Positions 36,301 through 48,991 of a stretch of 64,000 bases of DNA are shown piece after piece. Numbering within the stretch: the first letter of the stretch is position 1; each line of letters opens with the position of its first letter. The stretch is from Euryodendron excelsum (taxonomy: Eukaryota; Streptophyta; Magnoliopsida; Ericales; Pentaphylacaceae). A model generated the notes under the pieces. It made no database searches. It saw only the letters and a list, made by a program, of their open reading frames with translations, and had not been told where the DNA came from. A program made the translations under genes and the position numbers. Location of the stretch: assembly GCA_033060915.1 (NCBI GenBank), contig CM065384.1, positions 37,515,501 through 37,579,500 on the forward strand, read 5' to 3'.

Positions 36301-37071
36301 GTTCATCTATCAGAATTTAGGTATGTGTTTGTAGTACTACTAGCGTTTGAGTTCAAGTAATATTTCAAATATATATAAATATAGGAGTGAATGGTAGTGT
36401 TGAATTTGTTGATGTATCAGAATCGGAGTTGAGAATGTATCGAATGCTTCCAAGTGGTTAATGTAATAGTATTTACATGTTATAGTACTCAAATTACAAT
36501 AAGCTTCGAGTTTATTTACCTTAATTCTTTCTCCTATCTTCATTCTTCTGTGACTTATAATACTGTACTCCTGGATGGAGCAATAGCTTTTCTATGGCTT
36601 CTTTAAGATTAGAAGAACCCGAGCTAGAACCAAATATTGAGTCAATGAATCAGATATACAGGCCATCTCCATATTTTAATGTGTTGTCAATATTAGTGAT
36701 CAAGCTTCAGGCCTTCAAAGCATGGCCTATGATATCTATGAGTGGAGAGACTTGGTGAATGGTTTCATATGAAAAGGGTTATCAAAGCAATGGTTGCTTT
36801 TCTGCAAGAGTATTCGGAATTCTATGGAGAGATTAATTGATGTTCAATAGTAGCAAAAGCAACTGTAGAAGACACTCTCATTCTCCAAGTTCAAGTAACA
36901 GTTTCTGCATTGACTCTTCCAGTCCCGTACTACCTTTTGTGGGCTACCTGCAATTGCTATTGTTGATGCCACCATTGTGGTTGGAGCTGACTTTCTCTCT
37001 AACCATGAGTGCACTATACATCTAATAGAGTACCTCTAAATTACCAGGGTAGCCCTGTGATCTGCTAATTG
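33391..37071. other. Gene-poor intergenic DNA
   Basis: AT-rich with several microsatellites: (TA)n at 35238-35259 and (ATT)n at 36223-36249. Short open frames at 35507-36212 include a 50-codon stretch at 36060-36212 with an acceptor-like pyrimidine tract before it (see findings). No gene can be supported. Confidence 0.45.
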
Positions 37072-37218
37072 GGTTTGTTTGGTAGTGCTTTCGGCTTAAC
37101 GTTTTTGGCTTATAAGCAAAAAAAAATTAAATTTTTTTTTATAAATTTTTTGTTTTTTTACTTACCTAACGAAAAAAAAATAAAAAAAAACTAAAATTAA
37201 GCTTTACCAATCAGAACC
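37072..37218. mobile_element. Candidate MITE, GGTTTGTTTGGTA type
   Basis: 147 bp. The left end GGTTTGTTTGGTAGTGCTT pairs imperfectly with the right end, which reads GGTTCTGATTGGTAAAGCTT on the minus strand. The T/A-rich interior contains TTATAAATTTTTT-like sequence, as in the element at 21996. Limits are approximate and the target duplication is unclear. Confidence 0.5.
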
Positions 37219-39201
37219 TAAACATGAGATTTGAAGTTCAATTTCTCCTCACGACTCTTTGTGGTTAGTTATCATCCATATAATGCATGTGGTTAGTTAT
37301 CAATTTCTCCTCACAAGTTCCAGAGAATAGTTGATTGAATGCTTATCAGTTACTTGCAAGAAAAACAAAAAAAAGTACCTTCACACCTAACATAGGTACT
37401 CAAATTGAATGGGATTCAAATATACACAATATCAGTGGCTGACATGTTACTATGAGTGGTTTCTAACCAACATTTTGTTTCTGTTTTCCTTCTCTTTAAT
37501 CATGAAAAGATTAAGTTGACTAGAGAAGCTGTTTTCTGTCCAGTGATCTGTAGACAGATTCCTCCTACTGTAAATCCTATATGCTAATAACTTTATAAAT
37601 TAGCTTTCATGAATGTAATCATCTCTCTGTCTTTATTCTGTTCCATAGGTTAATGATAACAATTAAGAAAAGTGGCTGTTTGGGCACAGCAATCAAGGAA
37701 TGTTTGGTGCTCTGGGAGCACCATTGCCCCACTAATGATATGATAACATATTGTAGAAAGTTGTGTGACCCCTTTGCTGCTTTCCCTCCCTCTGTTTTTA
37801 GTTTCACCTCTGGCATCATGGAAAGGACCCCCAAGCTTGGATTTCCATTTTCCACATTCCAAACAAACAATAATTTGGAGGGTAAAGTGTAACTTTTGTG
37901 TTCAACATCTTAAGCTAGAGCCTGGTTCCATGTTCATATAAAATAAGAGGCCAACCCTAGATTGTAGTGATGGCCGCATCAAATTTTGAATATCAATGGA
38001 GAGAATGCTGAGGTAGTTGAAGAGAAAATCTTCACTGTTAGCCATAAGAGAGCATTGGAATGGCTCATTTATCGGCAAGTCCCTCCTAAAAGGATTGGTG
38101 TGTTAATTTTATAGAGATAATTCCCTAAAGTTTGAAAGCATTGCTAACTTAAAAAAGATGCTTATAGGTAACATTTCAATATTAGTAGCTGTTAAAAAAA
38201 TCCTGAATCCATTTGAATGTGTGGAAAAGTACTAATATATGCGCGATAAAAAGTTCTGATCGTCATTTTATAGTTATTATGTAGATATAATAAGAAATTA
38301 TTAAAAATTATGGAATAATAATAAGGGTGTTTTGAATTAGAAGAAATAAATTGGAGCTTAAGTTTGGCAGTGGGCTGTGATTTGATCTGTCAGTTAGCCC
38401 GCTGAGCTCTTGGGCTTGTAGTGATCACCGGAACCAGGACCTGAGCCAGCCCATTAAAGCCCATTGGGCTATTATTCATTGAACTTCAGTTACCTACTCT
38501 ACCTCAAAGAAACCTAGCTGATGAATAGTGGTTTTTCCAAATTGTGCCTACATGAACTGAAGTTTAAGCCAAAACAATAGCTAATTTTTTTTTTTTGACT
38601 AAAAATAACTTTAATAAAGCCATAAAAGAAGCCCAGTTATAGGCTTGGATAAATTTTCAGTGATACAGAACTACTGCTATTCAAACTTAAGTTTTACACC
38701 AACAAACCCACCAAACGCAGCCTTGCTTTTGCTAATAGAGCTCCAAATCCTACCAAATCAAGACCAGGTCATAAAGCTGTTCTACTATGACTGTAAAGGA
38801 ATTATTAGATCAACTAGTCCAAGTAGTGCATTCCTTGTCTGCATCATGTTGAAGGAGTCTGTCTTCAGCTTTGTTCCACAGTGGTATCACCATTAGCTAC
38901 CTCTCTCATAAATGTATCTACCTCCTATATGTATATATGCTTTGGTATTGTAATTGACCCATATGCTTAGGGCACTGCAGGTTACCATTGCCAAAAGAGA
39001 GAAAATTTCAGACTCACATGAGGTTGGGTCACATTTCTTCGGGGCTCATGCCCTAGGTCTTCTCATAATCAAAAGACTCTCGCTATCAATATCCAGCCCA
39101 GAAGCAAAAAGGGGAAAGACTTTTGGATGCAAGTTATTCAATTAGCTTTTTTTTCATGAAACTTTTTTTTTTTTTTTTGTATGGGTTTTTTAACTCTTTT
39201 T

Positions 39202-39203
<2 letters not shown>
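37219..39203. other. Intergenic, no gene seen
   Basis: AT-rich. The frame at 37653-37892 is open but unrecognised. TGGGCY-type motifs (AAGCCCATTGGGCTATT) lie at about 38456-38472 without an obvious gene downstream. Confidence 0.4.

Positions 39204-39257
<54 letters not shown>
39204..39257. repeat. Run of 54 consecutive G
   Basis: An uninterrupted G homopolymer preceded by several poly-T tracts from 39149. It is either an extreme homopolymer or an assembly artefact (see findings). Confidence 0.95.
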
Positions 39258-39259
<2 letters not shown>

Positions 39260-40719
39260 TTTTTTGGTTTTAAAAAAGAAAGTGAAGAAACATCCCCAAA
39301 AAGCTCATGAAAACTTAAAATTGGGTTGGAAAAGCCAGAAAAGACTAAAACCAAAAACTAGTTAATATACGCTTAGGCTTTCCATCTACATATTACTCCA
39401 CCAGTTATAGCCTATTCTATCGCCAGAGGAATGATGCTTTAGTCATGTGTTTGCAACTCAGTTTTGTGGGTGAAGTCCCACACCTATATACGAAAATCAC
39501 CACCTTTATATATGATTTTGCACCTCTATATATGATTTTGAGTAACTCTTATCTTGGAAACTGGTTTTTAGCGTTAGTTAGACCAATAAATTTTTTAACA
39601 TGGTCTCAGTCTATTAGAGCTAGATTCCGAAGGTGTTAATTATACATTTTGCATTCAATCGGTTATTAACTCTTATTAGAAACAATAGTTTTAAAAATCG
39701 ACAGTGAGCATGTTTTTAAAAATTAAAGAAGATACACAAATTAAAAAAGAGAGTGATATATATATATATATATATATTACTACAAGTGTAGATTAGACTT
39801 ATTCATTTCCATGATGGGTTTCATTCTTTTCACTCCAATAATTTTCTTTTTCCGTGTGGCCAGAGTCCCACCATAGTCCTTTTTGAAGTCTAGTTGTTTT
39901 CCCTTTTTCTAGGTGTAACGCAGTGCCGTCGGCAGTCCATATTCCATGCATTTTAGTCACCATCCCATCCTTTCTTGACAGTTAATTAATGCTTCCCTCA
40001 TCGGCATGCCTTTGTTAGGTTGTCCATTTTAAGACTTTTTAATTACTTCCTTTTCATGAGTTCTTTAATTAGGTAGGCATATGTTAACATATTTTAATAT
40101 TCTGCAGTTACTACTAAGTTTTATTTCTATATAAGATATATATATATATATATATAAGTTACCAGAGCCAGACCACAACTTTTTACAGTCAGTTTTCCTA
40201 ATGTTCCATTTTTTTTTTCTTCCTAATCTTCAAGTCTTTCTTCCTCTGCTTCACAATGAAATGAATGACTACAAAATCACTTTGATTTGGCGCATGTTAG
40301 TTTACTCAAAAGTTGGGGTTATTTTTGTCATTTTACTTGTGGGTAATGACTGTCACTCCTCCATGTTCCAATGAAAGGTGTGATCAAAATAAAAGTAAAC
40401 GGAAAAATCTATATTGAAGGAAAAATTATACAGAAAATTTACACAACAAGACATGATAGATTTAGGTCTTTATGGTTTTAAATTTAAACACTCATCAAGA
40501 TAGCATAAAATTTTAAAAATGATACTGATACACCAATTCATCATTTTGGTTAATTATTTTATATACAAATTGTGTAAGATTAGAACTTTTTTTAAATTTA
40601 TACAAAGTTTTGTAAGTATATTATAGACCCATGTTGTAATATAAATATTATGTATATATACACATAATATATACAACACACATCCCATATCATCATCTTC
40701 ACCAGCTGATCAGGGAAGG
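39258..40719. other. Intergenic and promoter region upstream of Di19
   Basis: AT-rich, with (TA)n microsatellites at 39756-39777 and 40136-40155. The last few hundred bases should contain the Di19 promoter. I cannot point to a single TATA box. Confidence 0.4.
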
Positions 40720-40734
40720 CCCCCCCCCCCCCCC

Positions 40735-40767
<33 letters not shown>
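40720..40767 (+). repeat. C17 run followed by (CT)n in the Di19 5' UTR
   Basis: Seventeen C, then a CT microsatellite of about 30 bp, ending about 117 bp upstream of the Di19 ATG. Pyrimidine-rich 5' leaders are common in plant genes, and the run length is likely polymorphic. Confidence 0.85.
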
Positions 40768-40770
<3 letters not shown>

Positions 40771-40884
40771 CATTTTGTTTGTTGGGTTGTCCTCTGAATT
40801 CAATTCACCTCTCTCTTTTTCCCGGAAAAAAGGAAACTGACACATTCTTTGCTCGGAAAACTGACGACCAAAATTAACTCACAA

Positions 40885-43800
40885 ATGGACGTGGACTTCT
40901 GGGCTTCAAGGGTTCACTCAGCCAAACACCTATCTACTCTCCAAGCTGCCCGTCTTAACCACAGCTCAGGTATCAGTACATCATTTCATCACATACACCT
41001 CTGTTCCTTGGAAATGCTTTTGCCTCTTTATTTTTGTTTTGTGAAATAATTATACCACGTGAGTAACAGTTTATCTGGTAGATTTTAGGATTTGGGTTTG
41101 AAGATTTCGAGTCAAATCTTGGTGGAATGGGGTTTCTTGTGACTTGTATTGCTTGTTTTGTTTGTTGATTGCTGATATATGTATGTTGGTATTCACATAC
41201 AGTTCCTTTTATTATCTATATTCCCAAATTTTCATCTTTTAAAAACAATATTTTGTTCCTCCTTTTTAGTAATTTACTGATTTTCGAATTAGAAATCTTG
41301 AGAAGTATGGATATATCTCACTAATTCATAGTTTGATCTTGTCCTATTTTTCAATATATAGCTTCACTTGTGAATTATCAGTGACTAATAAAGAAGTTAA
41401 TTTTATCTTGATACAGTTGGGAATTTATCTTATCATTTATTACTTAGCACTTCATTTTATTTGTGTGCATTCGTCCGAGTTTGTACAAGCTTTCAGTTGT
41501 AAGATGTCAGATTATAGCTCTTCTTCTAAGACCATTGCTCATTTATGTGACTGGTCTGTAATTCTTAATGGTTACAATCTATCTGACTGTTTCTTATTTG
41601 AAACAGGTAAACATTTGAACATGGATGATTCAGAAGATGGTGACTCAAGAGCATACTTTCCATGTCCTTTCTGTTATGTGGAGATTGAACTTTGCGTTCT
41701 GTGCAATCATTTGCAGGAAGAGCACTGCTTCGACGTGAAAAATGCGGTATTATAGATGTTTACATATGACTACTCTCGGCTTTCTTTCTTATGTTTTTTC
41801 GAACATATTGTATTGGTAATTATTTGACATCTTACATCTACATGCTTGCTTTCAAGTGCATGTAATTAATTATTGGAAAGTAAAATCAGTTGGAGGCATT
41901 GTACTATTCGTCCTTCTTTTGTAACAAGTAATACCTGCATCCAGTCCAGATAATATGCCACACAAAAAAAAAAAAAAACTTCGTAAGGAAGATATGATTG
42001 GACACGTTACAGTGCATAATTTGATGATTTCGTCACTTTGATGGTCCTATTTCAGGTTTGTCCTTTATGTGCCGCAAATTTAGGGAAAGATGCAATTGGA
42101 CATTTTACAGTGCATCATTCTCAATCAGTGAAGGTATTATCTACTGATGTTGGTCTTTTTATAATTCTGCAAAAAATTGAACTTTGGAGTAATGCTTTGT
42201 TCTTTGCAGAGAAGAAGAAAGTCTCAAAAATCAGACTATTGGAGTTATAGTTCGGCAATGCTTGGCGAGGACTTGCGAGAATTGAGCTCATTTCTTGGTT
42301 CAAGTTTGATGAGTGGGAGGAGCAATGTGCATGACTCTGCACCTGACCCACTCCTCTCGCCATTTCTCTGCAATGTACCTCTTTCAGACCCTAAGGGTAA
42401 CAAAGAAGATGAATGTTCTAGTAATGCTGCCTCAACCACTTCTAATGTGACAAGGTATCTTCCTTTCCAACTGATATCATTTAACTTAATGAAGTAGGAT
42501 TGTATATTCATGCATGACTAAGGACTAGATTTTAACAGAACAGAATAAAGCAGATATTGAAAATATATAAAGCAAAACCAAAGATGATGCAGTCAAAACA
42601 TTTTTAGCAAAAGCAATTTAATTGAGCTGGTCATTGAACATGTTTCAAAATAGTTACTTATCAACAGAAAAAAAAAAAAAAAAAAAGAAGAGAAAAAGAA
42701 ACAAATCGTTGCTCATGTGTTTGCCAAATGTTGCTGGTATGTGAAGTTCATGTGCTGATGAAATATCTAATTCAGAACCAAAAGTCCATGAGGGAATGGC
42801 AATCACATTAGGAACTTAAAGTTTGTATTTGTTGAAGGTGGAATTTAATTCATTGAAAGCTATGGTAGGAAATGTATTCTTGTCTTTATATAGGAAAACA
42901 ATTGAATTAAATATGGTTTGAGAAACTAGATGAAAATATGCTGTTCCTCCAATATGGATAGTAGAAGTTGATAATGAAAAAAAGCTTAACAGCCCCTTGA
43001 CAGGAACGGATATCATGTCAGTCAATTGTTTTAGTCGTAAATGATAATTCAAAATGAAGGGATGATGCTGTAACAGCTGTTAGCTGAGATTCAAGTTCTG
43101 GTCAAAGGTAATAACAAGTAGTAAGAAAGGAATGTTAGTAAGTAAAAGAAAGGGAAATTTGTAAATGCAGAATTGGTGGAAATATATACAGGAACAGAAT
43201 GGAGCAACTCGAATATTTGGTTTAGAAGTGAAGCATAGAAGTCAAACTGAGAGAAATGTTGTGCAACGAATTGGCTCTTGAAATCTTTGAAAAGTGTTTG
43301 CTTATTCATAAACTGACTAGAACAGTTCAGTTTGTAAAACAATGTATTAGCTGAGGCATATATTTTTGAAAAATGCTTTGTTTTTCTACTTTGCAAGAAA
43401 GCTATATCAGGTCTTTCTGGTATACAAAATTATAACACTGCAGTATTGCCAATAGTCCAACTCACCAAGGAGAGTGTTGATTTGTAATATATACAATAAC
43501 GGTATTTATCTGGCAACTCTTAGTGTTATGAAAGAGCCATCATGAAGATTTTGCTCAATGCATCTTGGTTTATATGTTCTAATTTCAACTCTTAATGGGC
43601 TAACTTGGTAGTCACAAGAATTATTTGTGGTTGACATCGAGGATGCTTAGATGGAGAAACTCCTGCCATGTAGGAGCATCAAGATTGCCGTGGAAAATGA
43701 AAATGTGTCAGTAGCAAGAAGTATTTCATGGTTGACATTGAGGAGCACTTATGAGGAAAAACTAGAGACATGTACGAACATCTAGATTTCACTGGAAAAT

Positions 43801-46077
43801 GAAAACTCATTGTGTATTCCTTGTGTAGCGTAAACACAGTCATGAAATAAACTACAGAAGAAACAAGAAATATTATAAACTTTAATTTCCTGGTGTAGAT
43901 CCCTTTTTTGAGATATCATATTGGGGTGCTTATCGGAGTTAGAATAAGTGTAGCTGAGCTAAGGATATTGAGATGGTTGAATTGTGTTATAGGAGCAAGA
44001 AGATGAAAAACCGAAGCAATTGTAAGTTGCTAGAAGTGGCACGGTGGCACCAATTGTAGATAAAAGGAGGAAAATAATTCTGATGGTTTGGCCATGTGCA
44101 ATAGGGACAAGTGAGTTGAGCTTAAAGGGGGGCCAAAAGGACAAGAGGCAGCCAGAAAGAAAGTGGGTTGTGGGTGTGAGAAACATGGAGCAGACCTATC
44201 TAGGGGCCAAAAGGGGCCCTGGCCCCCTTGGATTTTTTAAATTATGCTTAGGCCCCATAGGTTTTGTACATTTATGACAAAAATTAGTGCTTTGGCTCCC
44301 CTTGAGTTTTTGAAATTGTATTTATATCTAACAAATTTTTGAGTATTTCGGATAAGAATTGAGTATTAGTTCTAAAAAATTCAGAAAATTTTTATCTTAA
44401 CTCGCTCTAGAATTTTAAAAAAAAATTTCTTCCCCCTAACCCACTCTCAAGAAAATTTCTGGGTCCGCCCCTGGTGAGAAAGGATATAAATGCTTTGGAT
44501 ATAACCGAGGGTGTGGATTTGCATAGAACTAATTGCAGAAGACTGATCTGTGTAGCTGACCCAAGTAATTGGAAGGCTTGCAAATCAAATTAGTTTTAGT
44601 TTCGAAGGAGAATTTTTATATCAATTTGAAGATTGAAGTTGTTCAATATTGGATGGTTTCTAAAGGCATTCTGAGGTGTAGACATCGTGGCACCACTTTG
44701 CGTTTGGGGTTCTTTTTCATTTTATTTAAATCTATCCTTCTTTTTGTTTTTGTATTTTTTTTTGGGGTGGTGAGGGGAGGAGAAAATTTTAAAAATGCTT
44801 TGAGGTGTACTAGGAGGCATAGCTTGCCGAAGGATATGTTGTGAGTTTCATAATAAGCCAAGCATCTGAATTCTCAGAAATCCAGAAAAAATACATGCTG
44901 TTTTCATACTTTCTACCCCCTGTGAGGAAAATAAAAACTAGATATAATTCATTCAATCATGCTAACAGGGTTTTAGTCATGGAGGTAGTACTGTACTTGA
45001 TTAAATGTGGCTGACTAATTCTATTTGGTATTCATTTGGCTTATTAACCGCAGCCGCTGAAGGATATGAATATCTGTTATTGTTTACTTTATTCTTTTAC
45101 AACTGTGTGAATAATTTCAATATTGTATGTGATAACTACTTCCTTGCTCGTAAAATCTTCCTTCATGGCTTATGCCCAACGCTTTGGGCACCCGTTGGGC
45201 ACCACATGCCTTTAAAACATTGGGTTGGGCTGTTAAAAGGTTGACTGAGCAGTCTTTTGTGCTTTCCCTTCTAAAATTAGAGGTTTAAATCAGTAATGGA
45301 ATGATATTATTGTTAAAGAAACTCATATTCTTACTTCTTGGTGTAAACTCTTTCCTTCAAAATATTGGACCTCAAAGCCTCGTTTCATGATTGTCGCAGC
45401 CCGACACTTTGACCAAGAAGTGAGATGTGAATAATCCCTTGTTTTTGTACCTTTTATTGCAACAGTTGAATGTCATAACATAAATCATACCTTATTTCCC
45501 AAAACTGATGTTCCATTGTTTTAGCCCTGTTTACTTTGTCCAGTCCCACCATCAACTTTTACCTTCATTTATATAAAGAAAAAAGAAATATAAAGTTTTT
45601 TGGCCAATACCTTACTATGAGATCTTGGCTATTCTTCTCTTCACCTGGAATTGGAAAGCACTCTAGTTTTTCTTACTTAGATTATGTAGTTTGATGTGTA
45701 GTTGTGCATGCTAAAGTGGGTGTATTTGTAATTTATTTCCTCACCTTTCAAAAACACCTACAATACACCATGTTATAGTTACCTTTCTCCTAAATTTTCA
45801 TTAACTAGGTCTGAAATGTGGAAGAGATTTTATTGATCTCCCTGAAATAATTCTTCAAGTTCTGTTAACCATAGGATTAAATGTTTAACAATGTGATTGG
45901 GAAATAAATGAGTGGTTAAACAAGAGTAGATGCATAAACACAATGGTATTGCTGATACTTTCTCCTCTGTGCAGCACTATGCGAGCTAGGTCAGATGAGT
46001 TTCAAGAACAGGATCACGAAGAGAGAAGGCAGAGAGCTGCATTCTTCCAAGAATTGCTCCTATCAACCATTTTCTAG
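40885..46077 (+). CDS. DI19: Di19-family zinc-finger protein, 5 exons, 216 aa
   Basis: Exons: 40885-40969, 41607-41746, 42056-42133, 42210-42454, 45975-46077, all with GT..AG introns; the joined frame is 217 codons including TAG. The start MDVDFWASRVHSAKHLSTLQ is the usual Di19 beginning. Two atypical Cys2/His2 fingers follow: CPFC (48-51) with H63/H68, and CPLC (77-80) with H91/H95-96, then a basic RRRKSQK (102-108) that fits a nuclear signal. The C-terminal Di19_C region contains DPLLSPFLCN and ends with RAAFFQELLLSTIF. In Arabidopsis, Di19 proteins are drought- and salt-responsive nuclear factors, some of them phosphorylated by calcium-dependent kinases. Which paralogue this is cannot be decided. 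Intron 4 is 3.5 kb and carries a hAT MITE. Confidence 0.93.
44184..44473. mobile_element. hAT-type MITE in Di19 intron 4
   Basis: 290 bp. The right end CTGGGTCCGCCCCTG is the typical hAT terminal inverted repeat (CAGGGGCGGACC.. on the other strand). The left end CATGGAGCAGACC is a degraded partner. Both sides carry a perfect 8-bp duplication GTGAGAAA (44176-44183 and 44474-44481), the hAT target-site length. There is no ORF, so it is non-autonomous. Confidence 0.85.
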
Positions 46078-48991
46078 GGGCTGATATACCATTTTCTGGA
46101 ATTGGAGGGGTTGATTCTCTAATTCAGCCATCAATGATGATGGACCAACAGAGACCAGGTTTCACTCCTGACGCTTTAACTAGCATAGGATTAGTTTTGT
46201 GAGAACTTCTCTACAAAATGCCCAACGAGTGCTAGCCTGTTAATGGCTAAATTGTAGGCAATGCGTATCTAATACCTGCCAATTTGTCTACAGTTCTCTA
46301 GTTGATCATTATATGTATATGTATCTCGATATAATTATGCATAGGAAGCTTGTAAGGAACTGTAACAAAACGTTGCTGGTTAAATGTTTTATATCTCATT
46401 GCGGAGTCAAAAACTTTTGAATTTTTGTGTGATACAGCAGACCATTTAGATGGTAAAGATCAGGCAGCTGAATGCAAAATGTTGCACAACTTTTTGTTCA
46501 GTTTAAAAAGTGATTTATTATACGCGAAGGATGTAAATGTTTAGTCAATTTAGGCTGCCGTGTATTGAACTAGCAGCTATTCTCACCATATTGAGGTGAA
46601 CTATGCTAAAGATTTCTACTATTTTTTGAAGAAAAAACAATAAGAAGACGATCCAATAATCATTCCAGTCTCTGATCATGTGAATGTTCAAAACTTCAAT
46701 GCCATCTCTCCAAATGTGCACCTTATTTGATGAGTTAATTGTAGCACAGAAAGATGAAAATGAAAAATGGAGGTAGTTCCATAGCCCGAGTTGTATTACA
46801 AATTAGTGATTTGGTAAAATACACACACACACACACACACACACATATATGCAAATGTACCCTTCCTTTCATCTGTACCACCAACAATTTTGCAACATGA
46901 AATTACAAATTTGGGACAGTTTACAGATCTCCGTGGCGTTATGATGGAAAAATGGAATTGCATGCAAATTACACCTCCTAATATGTTCTGTACACGAGGT
47001 CACTAAGATTACTTAAATGCGGAAAAAATACTTAAAGAAGGTAGAGAATTCATGGCCTTGTAATTAAAACTCAAATCTCGCAATGAACTAAATAAAATCT
47101 CATGACAATTTAACAGCTCAATTCACTCAATTCAGCATCATAGGAGAAGAAACAACATATCAGTTAGAGTAGGAACTGCCATCCAAAATCAACTGTCATA
47201 TTCCAAATTCTGCCAGTTGCAAGCAATTAATATCACGAAGACTTATACAAGCTGTGAAGGTACACGTACAGTCATGTAGGCAACCTAATTCAGAAGAGAG
47301 GTTCTTAGCAATAGAGAATCGCAACCCACTTCAGAAAGGGCCACTAACAAAATGCTGATTTAAAGATCCATCCGATAAAATACAGAAAGTAGCAAGATCA
47401 TTGCTTTAAGGTACCTACCTACTCAAGTCCTCAACCCAAGTTTGCATAATGAACACCATATCCAGAGAAGCAAACAGCGGTACTTAAAATATCTGACATA
47501 GCTACCTTAAATCTCCTTCCAATCTCATTACAATAGTACAGAGCAACTAACAATATAACAGGAAGAAGAAGTCTTATAAATAATTAAAGTACATGTATGC
47601 TATACTCTCAACATCATATTAAATCAATGAAACAAAACTGATGAGTATCTTAGCATTTCTAAATCAAAATCAGCCTAGGCACTTCCCATGTCACCTCATG
47701 TGTTCACATTTGACACTAACAATGTCAGTTCTACTAATTGGACTGCCCACCCTTGCCTATTGAAAGCCCCTACTACTACTTTTGTGCCTACAACTGGGCA
47801 TTTCATAAGAGGATTCATAACAAACAGTGAATAAAGAGCAAAGTGATGCTAGAGGGGTGTGCAAAACTGGGACCTCGAGCAGAGAGAGAGAATAAAGAGC
47901 AAATGTCGTCTGTTAGAAGACAATGAAGCAACACAAGAAAGTGACCTCCAAAGACAACTTTTTCCATCATGACACCAAGAACAAGCTAAACTAGAAAACA
48001 GGATATTTATGAGGCATAAACTAGGAGTCTGGTTATGGAGCAAGGCAGTTTATTGAGGCACTAGAGCATGCAAAATAATTATCAAAAGATAAACAACTGT
48101 TAATGATTGGGTATATGCAGTAAAAACTGTAATCATGCAACAAAAATTCAGAAAATACAGAATGGCACAAAAGCACAAGTACAGACTGAAACTCATATTA
48201 TGTACATACAATTTCTATTAGTTTAGCATTACATGATACAAATCATCATAAGCCCTGATGTCATGAGTTCAGGACAAACCTAACAGACTCCCTATAAAGC
48301 TCCGAGATATTTCTTTATCTTTCTGGTTAGCCTACATTTCTAATCAAAATGGCAGTTTTCACTTAATGAACATGTATAACGTGAGTTCATTATAACCCAA
48401 CCAGACTCAGAAACTTGAGATTAAGTTTGGTACATTGAATATTCAACCTGAATTCCTCTGGATAACAATTGAAGGGTTTGGGGTAGTAGTCAAACCAAGT
48501 CAGAGTCCCTAAGAACATATGCATTGCATAACCTCAATATAGTAAGCACCCACCAATTCATGTGGATCACCAAACAAATGCCACAGCAGTATCATTTAGC
48601 TGTAGGTTAAATTCCAGTAGTATTTCTGTTCCATTAAAGCATAGAAAAGAAGATCATAAAGAAAATAACAATTAACTTAAGTGGAAAATTAACATGGACA
48701 GTTAGAAAATGTTCTCATCTCTTCAAGCAAGTAAAAGTTTTAATAACTTGGTCATCCATAGCTCAAAAACATCAGAAGCAATAGGGAAAAAATAAAACAC
48801 ATTAAATCAGTACAAGAATATTGTCCAACTAAACTAAGATACAAAGACATAACAAGTGACCAAAAACTGCAGCATATATCACATTGGGATTCAGGATGTT
48901 GAGAAAAGAGCAAGACTAGTTTCAGAAGGTTAAAGATATAAACTTCGAAACCATAGAAAAGTGGAGAATGAAGCTGCTCAAGTTGGGATTG
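46078..48991. other. Intergenic between Di19 and tufA (convergent genes)
   Basis: Contains the 3' UTRs of both genes and an (AC)n microsatellite. Otherwise AT-rich with short frames only; no further gene seen. Confidence 0.5.
46821..46845. repeat. (AC)n microsatellite
   Basis: About 12 AC units followed by a short AT run. Confidence 0.9.

Noticed and set aside
37705..37723. Short perfect hairpin TGGTGCTC-TGG-GAGCACCA
   Set aside because: An 8-bp stem with a 3-base loop is too short for a microRNA precursor or terminator and has no supporting context.
38456..38472. TGGGCY (site II) palindrome as a promoter
   Set aside because: A single inverted pair without a recognisable gene downstream; too weak to call.
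39123..39365. 80-codon frame running through the G homopolymer
   Set aside because: It is open only because GGG reads as glycine; no real protein signal.
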